Notes: a model not told the origin generated them from the letters alone. A DNA stretch of 42,313 nucleotides from an uncultured Planctomycetota bacterium (GCA_900696535.1 CAADGM010000146.1:1-42313), one strand, 5' to 3'. Shown: positions 34,442 through 42,061, counted from the first letter of the stretch. Numbers and translations are program-made.

Positions 34442-34705
34442 ATGAGAAACTGCGAAAGATCCGGCAGGAACCCACGCTCGAAACGCGGAATGTTGAAACA
34501 TCAGCCCCAGATCGCCGTCGGGGAACCCGAATCACGCTCGCGTATCGAGCAGCCGCAACCGCAGGCCCGCGGACGGTCGCTGAAGCTGACGGTCGCCACG
34601 CGACCGCAGACGTTGGAGGAGCAGCGTCGCTTCGAGAGTGCCCTGGACCTTCTACTCGCCGAGCTGGTTCGCCGTGAAATCGCCAGGGCCGCGAGTGTGT
34701 CATGA
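34442..34705 (+). CDS. Small protein coupled to the serine recombinase, function unknown
   Basis: An 87-aa protein from ATG 34442, with GAGGAC about 9 bases upstream. Its TGA overlaps the ATG of the serine recombinase (ATGA), a sign of translational coupling. The N-terminal half is Arg/Gln-rich; the C-terminal half is predicted helical (SALDLLLAELVRREIARA). An alternative frame (34423-34677) covers the same stretch but lacks this coupling and looks less protein-like. It may be a directionality or DNA-binding accessory factor; no family is recognised. Confidence 0.6.
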   Translation: MRNCERSGRNPRSKRGMLKHQPQIAVGEPESRSRIEQPQPQARGRSLKLTVATRPQTLEEQRRFESALDLLLAELVRREIARAASVS

Positions 34706-36645
34706 ACGAGAAAGACCTACACGGAAAACGGTTCGTCGGATTGTTGCGGTGCAGCACAATCGGGCAGGCGGACACGAGCATCGACGACCAGCGTCGCCTG
34801 TTGGACGCTTACGCCCGTGAACACGGCCTCGTCGCCGTCGATTACGTTGCGTTGGAAGGCGTGTCGGGATCGCTGCCCGGCAACCGCCGCGACATCCACC
34901 AACTCATCACCCGCAAGCAGGACCGCGACGACTTCGACACCCTGTTGGTGCAGGACACGAGCCGGTTCACGCGGGCAGGAACGCAGCACGCCCATCGCCT
35001 CGAATCCGAGTTGAACGCCGTCGGCATCGAGGTCGTCTACGCCTCGAACGCGATCCCCACCGGCGAAGTCGGCGACCTGATGAAGAGCGTGTACGCCTAC
35101 GCCGATCACCAGCACGCCCGCGCCATCTCATTCGCCGCGTCGCGCGGGGGAATGTCATCGATCCTGGACGGCCGTTCGCCTTACTGCCACAGGCCGCCCT
35201 ACGGCGTTGACCGTCTGTTCGTCGCTCCCGACGGCGCCCCGCAGCACATCATCCGCAACCTGCCCGACGGGACGCAGCAGAAGCTCACACCTGACGGGAA
35301 AACCGTCTTGGCGACGTTCGGCTCGAACAGCCGCCGCGGCGCCCGCGACCACTACAACAAGCAAAAGCACGAGCGGGTCCTGCTGGTGCCCGGCGACCCG
35401 GCGTGCGTTGCTCTCGTGCGGCAGATCTTCCGTCGGTATCTCGTAGACGGCTGGGGCACGCACCGAATCGCGGAAGAACTGAACATCAGCGGTGTGCCGT
35501 CGCCGCAAGGCGGTCGCTGGAGCACGAATGCCGCGCGCGACATCCTGTTCAGGCCGATCTATCTGGGTCGCGGCATTGCGAACCAGGTGACGAACGGTAT
35601 CTACCACATGCGAGGCCCGGACCACCCCGTTGAAGTCGAGCACGACAAGCGGGAGTTGTATGCCCGCCGCCGCCCCGCCGAGCGTCTGCGGCCGCGCACG
35701 GACTGGCACGTTCAGGAGCATCCGCTCCTGGCCGAGTTCCTGCCGGCCGAACTGCGCGAGCTGGCGGCGGCCAGACAGCAGGCCCACCTGGACGCACTGG
35801 CAAGCGGCGAGCAACGCAAGCCCAATCGCGATCGGCACCGCAACAGCAGGTTCTTCCTGAAGGGCCTACTCCGGTCCAAGCAAGGCGACGAGCCCATGAC
35901 GGGCACGACCACAGGCAAGAGCGGCGGCCCCGCCCGCTATTACCACGTGCCCCGCGCGCACGCCTACCCCGACGGCAACCGCGTCCTTCGCCGTTTGATT
36001 CCCGCCGAGCCGATCGAGCGCGCCGTCCTGGAGATTGTCCGCAGCACATTGCTGACGGCTCCCGACCTGCGCGAACGTATCGAGCGGCATGTTCGCGCGG
36101 CGCTGAAGTCAGCGGCCGACGATGCCGGGCAGTTGGCCGAGCTGACGGCGGAGCGCGACGCCCTACGCCGCAAGCTGGAGTTCGTCGTTGAGTCGTTCGA
36201 CACGGATATGAAGGAACTGGCCGAGCGGAAGGTCGCCGAGTTGCGCGCCCAGCTTCGGACGATCAACGACCGCATCGGCCGCTGCCGACCTGCGACGAAA
36301 TTGACCGACGCGGTCGTGGCGGAGCGAGTGGACGCGGTCGTCGCCGCGGCCCAGGACCTCGCGAAGTCGCTCGAAACCGATCCGCACCCGACGCTTGCGG
36401 GGCTGCTCCAGGTCTTCATTGGACGGCTGGTCGTTGATCTGGAAACGCGGGAGATCGAGCTGGAAGTCGCGCTGCCTCCCCACGCTGACGCCGCGATGTG
36501 GCTCGATGGAACGTCTGCTTGCAAACCATCCAACGAGCCACACCCTTATCCGCAGATATTGGTGGCGGCATTCACGTCAAAATGGGATCGGTCCGCCCGA
36601 ATGTATGGCCACCCAGAACCGACGACGCGGGGGGCCGCCGCGTAA
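34702..36645 (+). CDS. Large serine recombinase
   Basis: A 647-aa serine recombinase. The catalytic resolvase domain begins FVGLLRCSTIGQADTSIDDQ with nucleophile Ser18, and has VQDTSRFTRAGTQ with the conserved Arg cluster and DLMKSVYAYADHQHARAISF as the linking helix. The recombinase DNA-binding domain (about 225-300) contains VALVRQIFRRYLVDGWGTHR and IAEELNISGVPSPQGGRW. The zinc-ribbon region near residue 385 reads FFLKGLLRSKQGDEPMTG, where usual members have CxxC; the cysteines are absent. A coiled coil at ~470-540 follows, as in site-specific integrases. It is translated with the preceding small ORF. It could integrate or excise an element by itself or with the tyrosine recombinase. Confidence 0.92.
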   Translation: MNEKDLHGKRFVGLLRCSTIGQADTSIDDQRRLLDAYAREHGLVAVDYVALEGVSGSLPGNRRDIHQLITRKQDRDDFDTLLVQDTSRFTRAGTQHAHRLESELNAVGIEVVYASNAIPTGEVGDLMKSVYAYADHQHARAISFAASRGGMSSILDGRSPYCHRPPYGVDRLFVAPDGAPQHIIRNLPDGTQQKLTPDGKTVLATFGSNSRRGARDHYNKQKHERVLLVPGDPACVALVRQIFRRYLVDGWGTHRIAEELNISGVPSPQGGRWSTNAARDILFRPIYLGRGIANQVTNGIYHMRGPDHPVEVEHDKRELYARRRPAERLRPRTDWHVQEHPLLAEFLPAELRELAAARQQAHLDALASGEQRKPNRDRHRNSRFFLKGLLRSKQGDEPMTGTTTGKSGGPARYYHVPRAHAYPDGNRVLRRLIPAEPIERAVLEIVRSTLLTAPDLRERIERHVRAALKSAADDAGQLAELTAERDALRRKLEFVVESFDTDMKELAERKVAELRAQLRTINDRIGRCRPATKLTDAVVAERVDAVVAAAQDLAKSLETDPHPTLAGLLQVFIGRLVVDLETREIELEVALPPHADAAMWLDGTSACKPSNEPHPYPQILVAAFTSKWDRSARMYGHPEPTTRGAAA

Positions 36646-36673
36646 TCCTCACCAAGCCGATTGCCCAGAAGAC

Positions 36674-37345
36674 CTACTTACCGCCATAACGCCCGCGGAA
36701 CATGCACAGCATCAGGTGCTCAACGCCCTTTTCCTCCAGTTCGACGATCGGGGCGTTGGGCACGCTCGCTTCGAAGTGGCAGAGGATCTCGCCACGGGCA
36801 CGCGTGATGATCGCCCGACCCAGGTGCGCCGCGCCGGCGACCAGTTCGCGAGTGGCTTGGCGGGGTCGCACCTGAACGAGAACGGGTTGTTCGCGGCCCA
36901 GCTCGCGGATTGACGCGGGGCGGAATACCGCAACCGTGTCGGGGGCGATCGTGGCCGGCGCGGGGGTAAACCGAAAGGCCCGCACACCCTCCACGACGCC
37001 GGGCACCCAGATGCGCTCGGCCGCACTCGGGTCGGCCGGCTTGTTCAGGTTGATCCGAGCCGCCCACGCCTCCAACGGAATCGGCCGGGCCACGCCAAAG
37101 TCGGTCTCCAGCGCGCCGCGGTCCACCGTGCCCTCCTTCAGGTAGTCCCCGAAGGCTGGGCGGAGTGCACCTGCCTCCCCGCGCTCCCGCAGCAGGCGGA
37201 GCAGCTTGCGAGACACGGGGCCGCGGCCGACTTCGACCGTTGAAATCAAGCTCTGGCTGACACCCAGTCGTTCGGCGAAGTCCTGCTGGCTGAGTTGCAG
37301 CCGCTCGCGATACGCCCGCAGGACCTGTCCGGCGATGTCGCTCAT
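36674..37345 (-). CDS. XRE-family transcriptional regulator
   Basis: A 223-aa protein with an N-terminal helix-turn-helix of the Cro/CI type (residues ~8-50: RAYRERLQLSQQDFAERLGV then SQSLISTVEVGRG). The C-terminal ~150 residues contain VPGVVEGVRAFRFTP, VAVFRPASIRELGREQPVLV and RGEILCHFEA, and might be a LexA/CI-like beta-rich dimerisation or sensor domain, but no Ser-Lys protease dyad is obvious. It ends 28 bases from the serine recombinase (convergent) and is divergent from the five-gene operon. The 21-bp inverted repeat next to its start is its likely operator, giving auto-repression and control of the operon. No Shine-Dalgarno sequence is seen, consistent with a leaderless mRNA. Confidence 0.85.
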   Translation of the reverse strand: MSDIAGQVLRAYRERLQLSQQDFAERLGVSQSLISTVEVGRGPVSRKLLRLLRERGEAGALRPAFGDYLKEGTVDRGALETDFGVARPIPLEAWAARINLNKPADPSAAERIWVPGVVEGVRAFRFTPAPATIAPDTVAVFRPASIRELGREQPVLVQVRPRQATRELVAGAAHLGRAIITRARGEILCHFEASVPNAPIVELEEKGVEHLMLCMFRGRYGGK

Positions 37346-37351
37346 GGGGGC

Positions 37352-37380
37352 ATTCTGCCGGGCAGCCGGCCGGGTTTCAA
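37352..37380 (-). promoter_or_regulatory. Candidate promoter of the XRE gene, possibly leaderless
   Basis: On the - strand TTGAAA (37380-37375) and CAGAAT (37357-37352) are 17 bases apart. The ATG (37345) is only 6 bases after the -10 hexamer, so transcription would start at or next to the A of ATG, as with lambda cI from PRM. Confidence 0.45.
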
Positions 37381-37398
37381 GAAAGATCCGGTTTCTTG
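37378..37398. promoter_or_regulatory. 21-bp inverted repeat, candidate XRE operator
   Basis: CAAGAAA (37378-37384) and TTTCTTG (37392-37398) are perfect inverted arms around GATCCGG. The site overlaps the leftward -35 and abuts the rightward -35 (TTGACT, 37399), the usual geometry for a dimeric repressor controlling two divergent promoters. Confidence 0.65.
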
Positions 37399-37426
37399 TT
37401 GACTTTTGATATCAGCTAATTAAGAT
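37399..37426 (+). promoter_or_regulatory. Candidate promoter of the five-gene operon
   Basis: TTGACT (37399-37404; 5/6 match) and TAAGAT (37421-37426; 4/6 match) are 16 bases apart. The palindrome TGATATCA (37407-37414) lies between them. A start codon at 37425 would fall inside the -10, which favours the later GTG 37560. Confidence 0.5.
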
Positions 37427-37559
37427 GGCGTCGATCTCAGGGTCCCACGCGGGCGTCGCGGGGGCCTTACGCGGCGGGCGCTGGCCGCGCAGGTCGCAAG
37501 ACGGCGTGGTGCGGCCCGGACGGCCCGTGGTGCGTGAACAACGGAACGGAGTGCAAAAC

Positions 37560-37934
37560 GTGAACAACCAGACCCAATCCCCTGGGGGCGGGGCGGACGA
37601 GCCCATCGTGAGCCGTGATTACATCTTCGCCGCGGTTCAGGCTGCGGCGGAGAAGGAGCCCGCCGAGGAGCAGGACCTGATCGTTGGTGAGCCGCTGCTT
37701 TCAATCTACCTCCGCGACGGGAGCCTACAGATTCTCGGGAAGTTAGCGCTCGCCGGCGCGGGGCCACAGCTCATCGAGAACGTCGCCGAGGACTATTTCC
37801 GCCTGCTCCGCGTCGCCGTCGAAGCGACCCGGGACGCCTACCGCGCCCTGCTCGGCGACTTGCTGCCGGACGACCGTGTCGGCGAGCCAGACGCGGACGC
37901 GAATGCGGAGAACGGACCGGATCGCAAGCGCTGA
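37560..37934 (+). CDS. Small hypothetical protein, first gene of the accessory operon
   Basis: A 124-aa protein from GTG 37560, chosen because GGAG at 37548-37551 is 8 bases upstream. The frame is open to ATG 37425, but that stretch overlaps the promoter and is Arg/Gly-rich. The product is acidic, with DEPIVSRDYIFAAVQAAAEK, then PLLSIYLRDGSLQILGKLAL and a helix with NVAEDYFRLLRVAVEATRD. No family is recognised and no membrane segment is present. It heads an operon of five genes with gaps of 24, 47, 66 and 40 bases. Confidence 0.6.
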   Translation: MNNQTQSPGGGADEPIVSRDYIFAAVQAAAEKEPAEEQDLIVGEPLLSIYLRDGSLQILGKLALAGAGPQLIENVAEDYFRLLRVAVEATRDAYRALLGDLLPDDRVGEPDADANAENGPDRKR

Positions 37935-37958
37935 AGCGTGCGTTTCAAGGGAGCCGTC

Positions 37959-38447
37959 GTGATCACGAAACTTGTGCTTTCTCGTTCCATGATCGGTCAG
38001 TATCTGTCCACGTTTGTCTGCCCTGCCTGCGGACGCAACGACAAACAGCACCAAGTCTTCTACCCTCGGACAACCCGCCACGGGAACGAGATTCAACTTC
38101 GCTTCAATATGCAGTGCGCGTGCGGGAAATGCACCCCCCTGACAGTCAAGCTGCCAATCCTGTTCCTCGGATATCTGATGGTCCGGGACGCGATACTCGA
38201 ATCCGACATGGGCGGCGACGCGACGTTCACCTGGATGACGGTGGAGCCGTCGGCGGACAACGGGTTCCTTGCCCAGCGCACGCGCGAGTATCGGGAGATC
38301 ATGGAGCAGTTGCCGTCAGGCCTGGAACCGCCGTGCACTGCCGACCGGACCGGACTAAACCTGAACGAGCAAGAGTGGAGGGACTTCCTGAAGCGCATGC
38401 AGCTCGGCACCGACGACTGCGCGGAGGCAGGCTCTTCGGGGATTTGA
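37959..38447 (+). CDS. Cys-rich (zinc-ribbon-like) protein, paralogue A
   Basis: A 162-aa protein from GTG 37959, where GGGAG (37949-37953) is 5 bases upstream; GTG 37938 is an alternative. Two cysteine clusters suggest metal binding: CPACG near the N-terminus and CACGKC about 35 residues later. A conserved segment KLPILFLGYLMVRD follows, then a C-terminal motif LNEQEWRDFLKRMQLG. The same order of motifs occurs in the next gene, so the two are tandem paralogues. No known family is recognised. A nucleic-acid or protein adaptor role is possible for a zinc ribbon, but unproven. Confidence 0.65.
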   Translation: MITKLVLSRSMIGQYLSTFVCPACGRNDKQHQVFYPRTTRHGNEIQLRFNMQCACGKCTPLTVKLPILFLGYLMVRDAILESDMGGDATFTWMTVEPSADNGFLAQRTREYREIMEQLPSGLEPPCTADRTGLNLNEQEWRDFLKRMQLGTDDCAEAGSSGI

Positions 38448-38494
38448 GCAGTCCGCGGCGGGGCACGAATCAAGCCGAGCGAAGGAGATGTCAG

Positions 38495-38971
38495 ATGCAG
38501 CGACCGCTGGTTCTTCCGCCCGACGTGGTTGGGCACTACCTGGTGGGCTACCGCTGCAGGCAGTGCGGCGGGCTCACCGACGCGCATGTCGGCTACCCGG
38601 CCATCAAGCTGACCGAGACGACCGCTGACGTGCTGTATCCAGTGTTCTGCGGATGTGGCCGCCGGGGATGTGTCCTGATCCGGATGCCCGCCCTGCTCTT
38701 TGGCTACCTGTTGGCCCGCACGCACAGCCTGCAAGCGTTCCTCCTTGCCGACCGGTCGCAGGCGAAGATGTTCGTCTCCCCCAGTGCCTCGCCCGTGTTT
38801 GAACGGATCGTGGCGGACTTCGCGGCTGTCGTCGCGGCTTACAAGGGTGGCCTGGGGCGCGTGCCGACCGACCTGGACCGGGCCAAGTTTGGGCTCTCGG
38901 AGGCGGAGTGGCCCGACTTCCTCCGGCGGCTGGGGTTCGGAGACGACATCGGAGCGCCGCCGAATCCATGA
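38495..38971 (+). CDS. Cys-rich (zinc-ribbon-like) protein, paralogue B
   Basis: A 158-aa protein; AAGGAG at 38482-38487 lies 7 bases before ATG 38495. It has CRQCGG near the N-terminus and CGCGRRGC later, then RMPALLFGYLLARTHS and the C-terminal LSEAEWPDFLRRLGFGDD. These line up with paralogue A over the whole length (Y-L-x4-C-x2-CG, C-x-CG, P-x-L-x2-GYL-x2-R, EW-x-DFL-x-R). Overall identity is low by eye, so the duplication is old or the two have diverged in role. Function is unknown. Confidence 0.65.
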   Translation: MQRPLVLPPDVVGHYLVGYRCRQCGGLTDAHVGYPAIKLTETTADVLYPVFCGCGRRGCVLIRMPALLFGYLLARTHSLQAFLLADRSQAKMFVSPSASPVFERIVADFAAVVAAYKGGLGRVPTDLDRAKFGLSEAEWPDFLRRLGFGDDIGAPPNP

Positions 38972-39037
38972 GAAATACCGGCGCGTCGGGCCGCTGGCGC
39001 GCCGGTTGCAGAGACAACCTGCGGCAAGGAGAACAAC

Positions 39038-40342
39038 ATGCGGTCCACGACCACGAAGGCTCGGCTCGCCAACGACGGCGCGCCGGAAACAACGACCATT
39101 CAGTGCCCCAAGTGCGAATTCGAGTTCCCGCTGAGCGAAGCGCTGGAGCAGCAGATCGCGGCACGGCAACGCCGGCAGTTGGAGGGCGAACTGCGGAAGC
39201 GGGAGCGGGAGCTGCAGACCCAGGCCCAGGAGCTCGCGGCCCAGGATGAAGCCGTGAAGCGCGCGCGGGAGGCGCTGGACAAGGAAGTTCAGAAGCGACT
39301 GACCGCCGAGCTGAAGAAAGTTGCCGCGGAGGAGCAGCGGAAGGCGACCGAAGCGCTGGCCGTCAAAATGAAGGACCTGGAGGGCGCCGTCGCCGAGAAG
39401 ACCGAGAAGCTGATCGCAGCGGAGAAGGCGGAACTGGAGTTTCGCAAGGAACGACGGGAGCTGGAGGAGCAGAAGCGCACGCTCGAACTGGAAAAGGCGC
39501 GACAGCTCGACGAGGAGCGGGAGCAGATCCGGGCCGAGACGCGCAAGGCGCTGGACGACGAGTTCCGCCTGAAGGAGGCCGAGAAGGACAAGCAGATGGG
39601 CGACATGCGCCGCCAGATCGACGATCTGCGCCGCAAGGCCGACCAAGGCTCGCAGCAGACGCAGGGCGAGGTGCTGGAGCTAGGGCTCGAAGCGGCCCTG
39701 CGCAACTGCTTTCCCCAGGACCGGATCGAGCCGGTTCCGAAAGGTGCGCACGGCGGCGACGTGCTCCAGCGCGTTCATGATGCCCGTGGGGTGTTCTGCG
39801 GCACCATCATCTGGGAGACCAAGCGCACCAAGGCCTGGAGCGACAACTGGATCGCCAAGCTCAAGGACGACCAGATCGCCGCAAAAGCCGAGCTGGCGGC
39901 GCTCATCACCGCGGCCATGCCCAAGGATCTGAATGGGTTCGGCTCCCGCGAGAACGTCTGGATCGCGCCGCCCGCGCTGGCGGCGGCCCTGGCCGGTGCC
40001 CTGCGCGCCATGCTGATCGAGACTGCCGCCGCCCGTCGGGCGGAGGATGGGAAGCAGGAGAAGATGGAAGTCCTCTACAGCTACCTTTCCGGCCCGGAGT
40101 TCAAACGGCGGGTCGAGGCGATCGTCGAGTCGTTCCAGGCGATGCGCGAGGGGCTGGACCAGGAAAAACGGGCCATGACCCGAATCTGGGCGGCGCGCGA
40201 GAAGCAGCTCGACCGCGTAATCACCAACACGGTCGGCATGCACGGCGACCTGGCGGGCATCATTGGCCGGGCGTTGCCGGTGATCGAGACTCTGGAGCTG
40301 AAGGCGCCCGGTGACGGGCAGGACGCGGACGATGTCGCCTAA
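39038..40342 (+). CDS. DUF2130 coiled-coil protein with PD-(D/E)XK nuclease core
   Basis: A 434-aa protein; AAGGAG at 39026-39031 is 6 bases before the ATG. A short N-terminal metal-binding motif (Cys23, Cys26 in IQCPKCEFEFPL) is followed by a long coiled coil, about residues 35-205. The C-terminal domain is DUF2130, placed in the PD-(D/E)XK nuclease superfamily; I see Glu211 (GEVLELGLEAAL), Asp241 (GGDVLQRV) and Glu260-x-Lys262 (IIWETKRTK). It later has VLYSYLSGPEFKRRVEAIVE and ends with helices. It would cut or bind DNA as a coiled-coil dimer, by analogy with RmuC-like proteins. DUF2130 proteins are known in chromosomes and mobile elements; this copy is in an operon with a second nuclease. 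Confidence 0.85.
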   Translation: MRSTTTKARLANDGAPETTTIQCPKCEFEFPLSEALEQQIAARQRRQLEGELRKRERELQTQAQELAAQDEAVKRAREALDKEVQKRLTAELKKVAAEEQRKATEALAVKMKDLEGAVAEKTEKLIAAEKAELEFRKERRELEEQKRTLELEKARQLDEEREQIRAETRKALDDEFRLKEAEKDKQMGDMRRQIDDLRRKADQGSQQTQGEVLELGLEAALRNCFPQDRIEPVPKGAHGGDVLQRVHDARGVFCGTIIWETKRTKAWSDNWIAKLKDDQIAAKAELAALITAAMPKDLNGFGSRENVWIAPPALAAALAGALRAMLIETAAARRAEDGKQEKMEVLYSYLSGPEFKRRVEAIVESFQAMREGLDQEKRAMTRIWAAREKQLDRVITNTVGMHGDLAGIIGRALPVIETLELKAPGDGQDADDVA

Positions 40343-40382
40343 CTCGGCGTGCGTTCGGCGCCGAACGTCGAGGTTCCGCATC

Positions 40383-41510
40383 ATGAAGAAACGTAAACCT
40401 ACATCCGCGCCCACCGACCCGCTTCAAATTTCGACGAAGCCTGTCGGCGAGTTAGCGCTGCCGGACCGCTGCGACCGTTGCATCGCCGTGAAGCTGAAGT
40501 TCAGGAACCGCTTGCCGTTTCAGCACTTCCCCGGAATCTTCTCGTCGATCGACTCGGTGACGAAAAACACGTCGGAAGGGTATTGCGATACGGTTGGCCG
40601 GCTCCCGGATTGGCTCGCCGAACTCGGAGCGGTCGGCTACCGCAAGCCGCCGCACTGGTCGCAATTCCGCCGGCTGATTCCCGCGCACAACATCCTGCTG
40701 ACGGGGGCGCCCGACGCCATCCTCGTCCGCCCCGATGGCAGCCACATCATCATCGACTACAAGACGGCGCGGTTGAGCGCTGGCCAGGACGAACTTTTCC
40801 CCGTTTACGAGGTGCAGCTCAACGGCTACGCGCTGATCGCAGAGGTGTGCGGCTTTGCGCCTGTAAGCGGGCTCGCGCTGGTCTACATGGAGCCGGACAC
40901 CGATCCACCCGGTGGCCACGCACAGCTCTGCCGCCCGGACGGTTTCCAGATGGGATTCGTCGCGCGCATCGTGAACGTCAAGCTCAACACTGCCATGCTC
41001 GACCCGCTTCTGGCCCGCGTCCGCGCGCTCTACGACCGCCGCGAACTGCCAGCCGGGCGCCCCGGCTGTGAGGACTGCCGGCGGGTAGATGCGCTCGCCC
41101 GCACGGTGTTGCCGCGCGCGGTGCCACCAGCGTCAAAGTCCCAGCCGCTGAAGTGGACGAAGATCGAAGAGTTCGCCGAACTCGTCCGGCAGCAGATCGC
41201 CCGGCACCCGAAATTTGCACAGATCCGGCCCGAGTGGATCGTTGCTTACGGTTCAAACCATGCCCGGTGTGCCGGAGAAAATCGACTCTACCAGCTTACC
41301 GGCGAGCGCGAGCCGGAGCCGGGCATGTCCTGCGCACGCTACTTCGTGCAGCTCAGTCTGAACGACTGGAGCATCATGACCGATCATGAGAGAGATGAAC
41401 TGGTTCACGACGCCTTGATGCGCATCGACCCAGACAGGCCCGAGGAGGGGCGGGTCTCGGAGCGAAAGTCAAAATCTGCGGTGCATCGCCGGCGCGCGGA
41501 CAGCACCTAG
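40383..41510 (+). CDS. Cas4/RecB-like PD-(D/E)XK nuclease fused to a metallopeptidase-like domain
   Basis: A 375-aa protein from ATG 40383. The N-terminal ~240 residues have the RecB-family active site: Asp111 (TGAPDAILV), Asp125-x-Lys127 (IIIDYKTAR) and the Gln145-x3-Tyr149 motif (QLNGYA). Cys pairs flank the domain, CDRC (30, 33) and CEDC (229, 232), which would hold a 4Fe-4S cluster as in Cas4 and AddB. Residues ~257-350 resemble a phage/archaeal putative metallopeptidase domain: HPKFAQIRPEWIVAYGSNHA, RLYQLTG, YFVQLSLNDWSIMT. At the place of HExxH it reads HDALM (342-346), so zinc catalysis is probably lost. The C-terminal 20 residues are basic. Last gene of the operon; its TAG shares four bases with the stop of the opposite gene. 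Confidence 0.75.
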   Translation: MKKRKPTSAPTDPLQISTKPVGELALPDRCDRCIAVKLKFRNRLPFQHFPGIFSSIDSVTKNTSEGYCDTVGRLPDWLAELGAVGYRKPPHWSQFRRLIPAHNILLTGAPDAILVRPDGSHIIIDYKTARLSAGQDELFPVYEVQLNGYALIAEVCGFAPVSGLALVYMEPDTDPPGGHAQLCRPDGFQMGFVARIVNVKLNTAMLDPLLARVRALYDRRELPAGRPGCEDCRRVDALARTVLPRAVPPASKSQPLKWTKIEEFAELVRQQIARHPKFAQIRPEWIVAYGSNHARCAGENRLYQLTGEREPEPGMSCARYFVQLSLNDWSIMTDHERDELVHDALMRIDPDRPEEGRVSERKSKSAVHRRRADST

Positions 41511-41893
41511 CCTTGTGGGCCCACATCCGTATCGTCCGCGACTGCACGCCGCTTCCGCCGAGTGCTCACTTTCTTCGGCGCCGCCGCCAAGGCAGCGAGG
41601 CGGACGCCCATCTCGGTGTCCTTCCATAGCTCGAAGTGCGCGCGTTTGATCGACTCGACGCAGGTCAATACTGTCGCAAGCACGTCCTCGTGAACCCCCT
41701 GAACCACGCCAGTCGGCGCGCCCGACAACGCCATCCGGCCCGCTGTGGTCGCCAAGCTCTCAGCTACGAACATCGCGAGGGCCGGCTCGCTCTTCGCGAG
41801 CGCCTGAAGCGCCGCTTGCGGGCCTTGCTCAGCCACGCTGGTTCGCGCGCCAGCGATTGTTTGCGGTTCGATGAGCATCGCGTCGTTGTTCAT
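41507..41893 (-). CDS. Small hypothetical protein, convergent with the nuclease operon
   Basis: A 128-aa protein from ATG 41893; a GTG at 41932 would add 13 residues. It is Ala-rich and helical, with EPALAMFVAESLATTAGRMA and VVQGVHEDVLATVLTCVESI, then a basic C-terminus (KKVSTRRKRRAVADD). Codon use looks like a real gene. No family recognised. Its stop overlaps that of the nuclease in CTAG (41507-41510). No clear Shine-Dalgarno sequence was found. Confidence 0.55.
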   Translation of the reverse strand: MNNDAMLIEPQTIAGARTSVAEQGPQAALQALAKSEPALAMFVAESLATTAGRMALSGAPTGVVQGVHEDVLATVLTCVESIKRAHFELWKDTEMGVRLAALAAAPKKVSTRRKRRAVADDTDVGPQG

Positions 41894-42001
41894 GTCGTCG
41901 TTCGTCCCAAACCGAGGGGGCCACTGCGGCACCCGGAGCGGTGATCTGCAACATGCGTGCCACGGTCACGGACCGCCCTCTGAGCGAGCGGCAAATCGGC
42001 C

Positions 42002-42030
42002 TTGTGCTTTCGCGCGGCGTTCGATACAAT
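42002..42030 (+). promoter_or_regulatory. Candidate promoter of the right-edge gene
   Basis: TTGTGC (42002-42007; 3/6 match) and TACAAT (42025-42030; 5/6 match) are 17 bases apart. CAGGAG ends at 42055, 6 bases before ATG 42062. TTGT/ACAA arms near 42036-42049 form a weak dyad. Confidence 0.4.
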
Positions 42031-42061
42031 TCCGTTTGTATTTGCACAACAGGAGTGGTGC

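Noticed and set aside
34423..34677. Alternative 84-codon frame between the two recombinases
   Set aside because: The overlapping 34442-34705 frame has better composition and stops in an ATGA overlap with the serine recombinase.
37425..37559. N-terminal extension of the first operon gene
   Set aside because: The ATG at 37425 falls in the likely -10 element, and GTG 37560 has a proper ribosome site.
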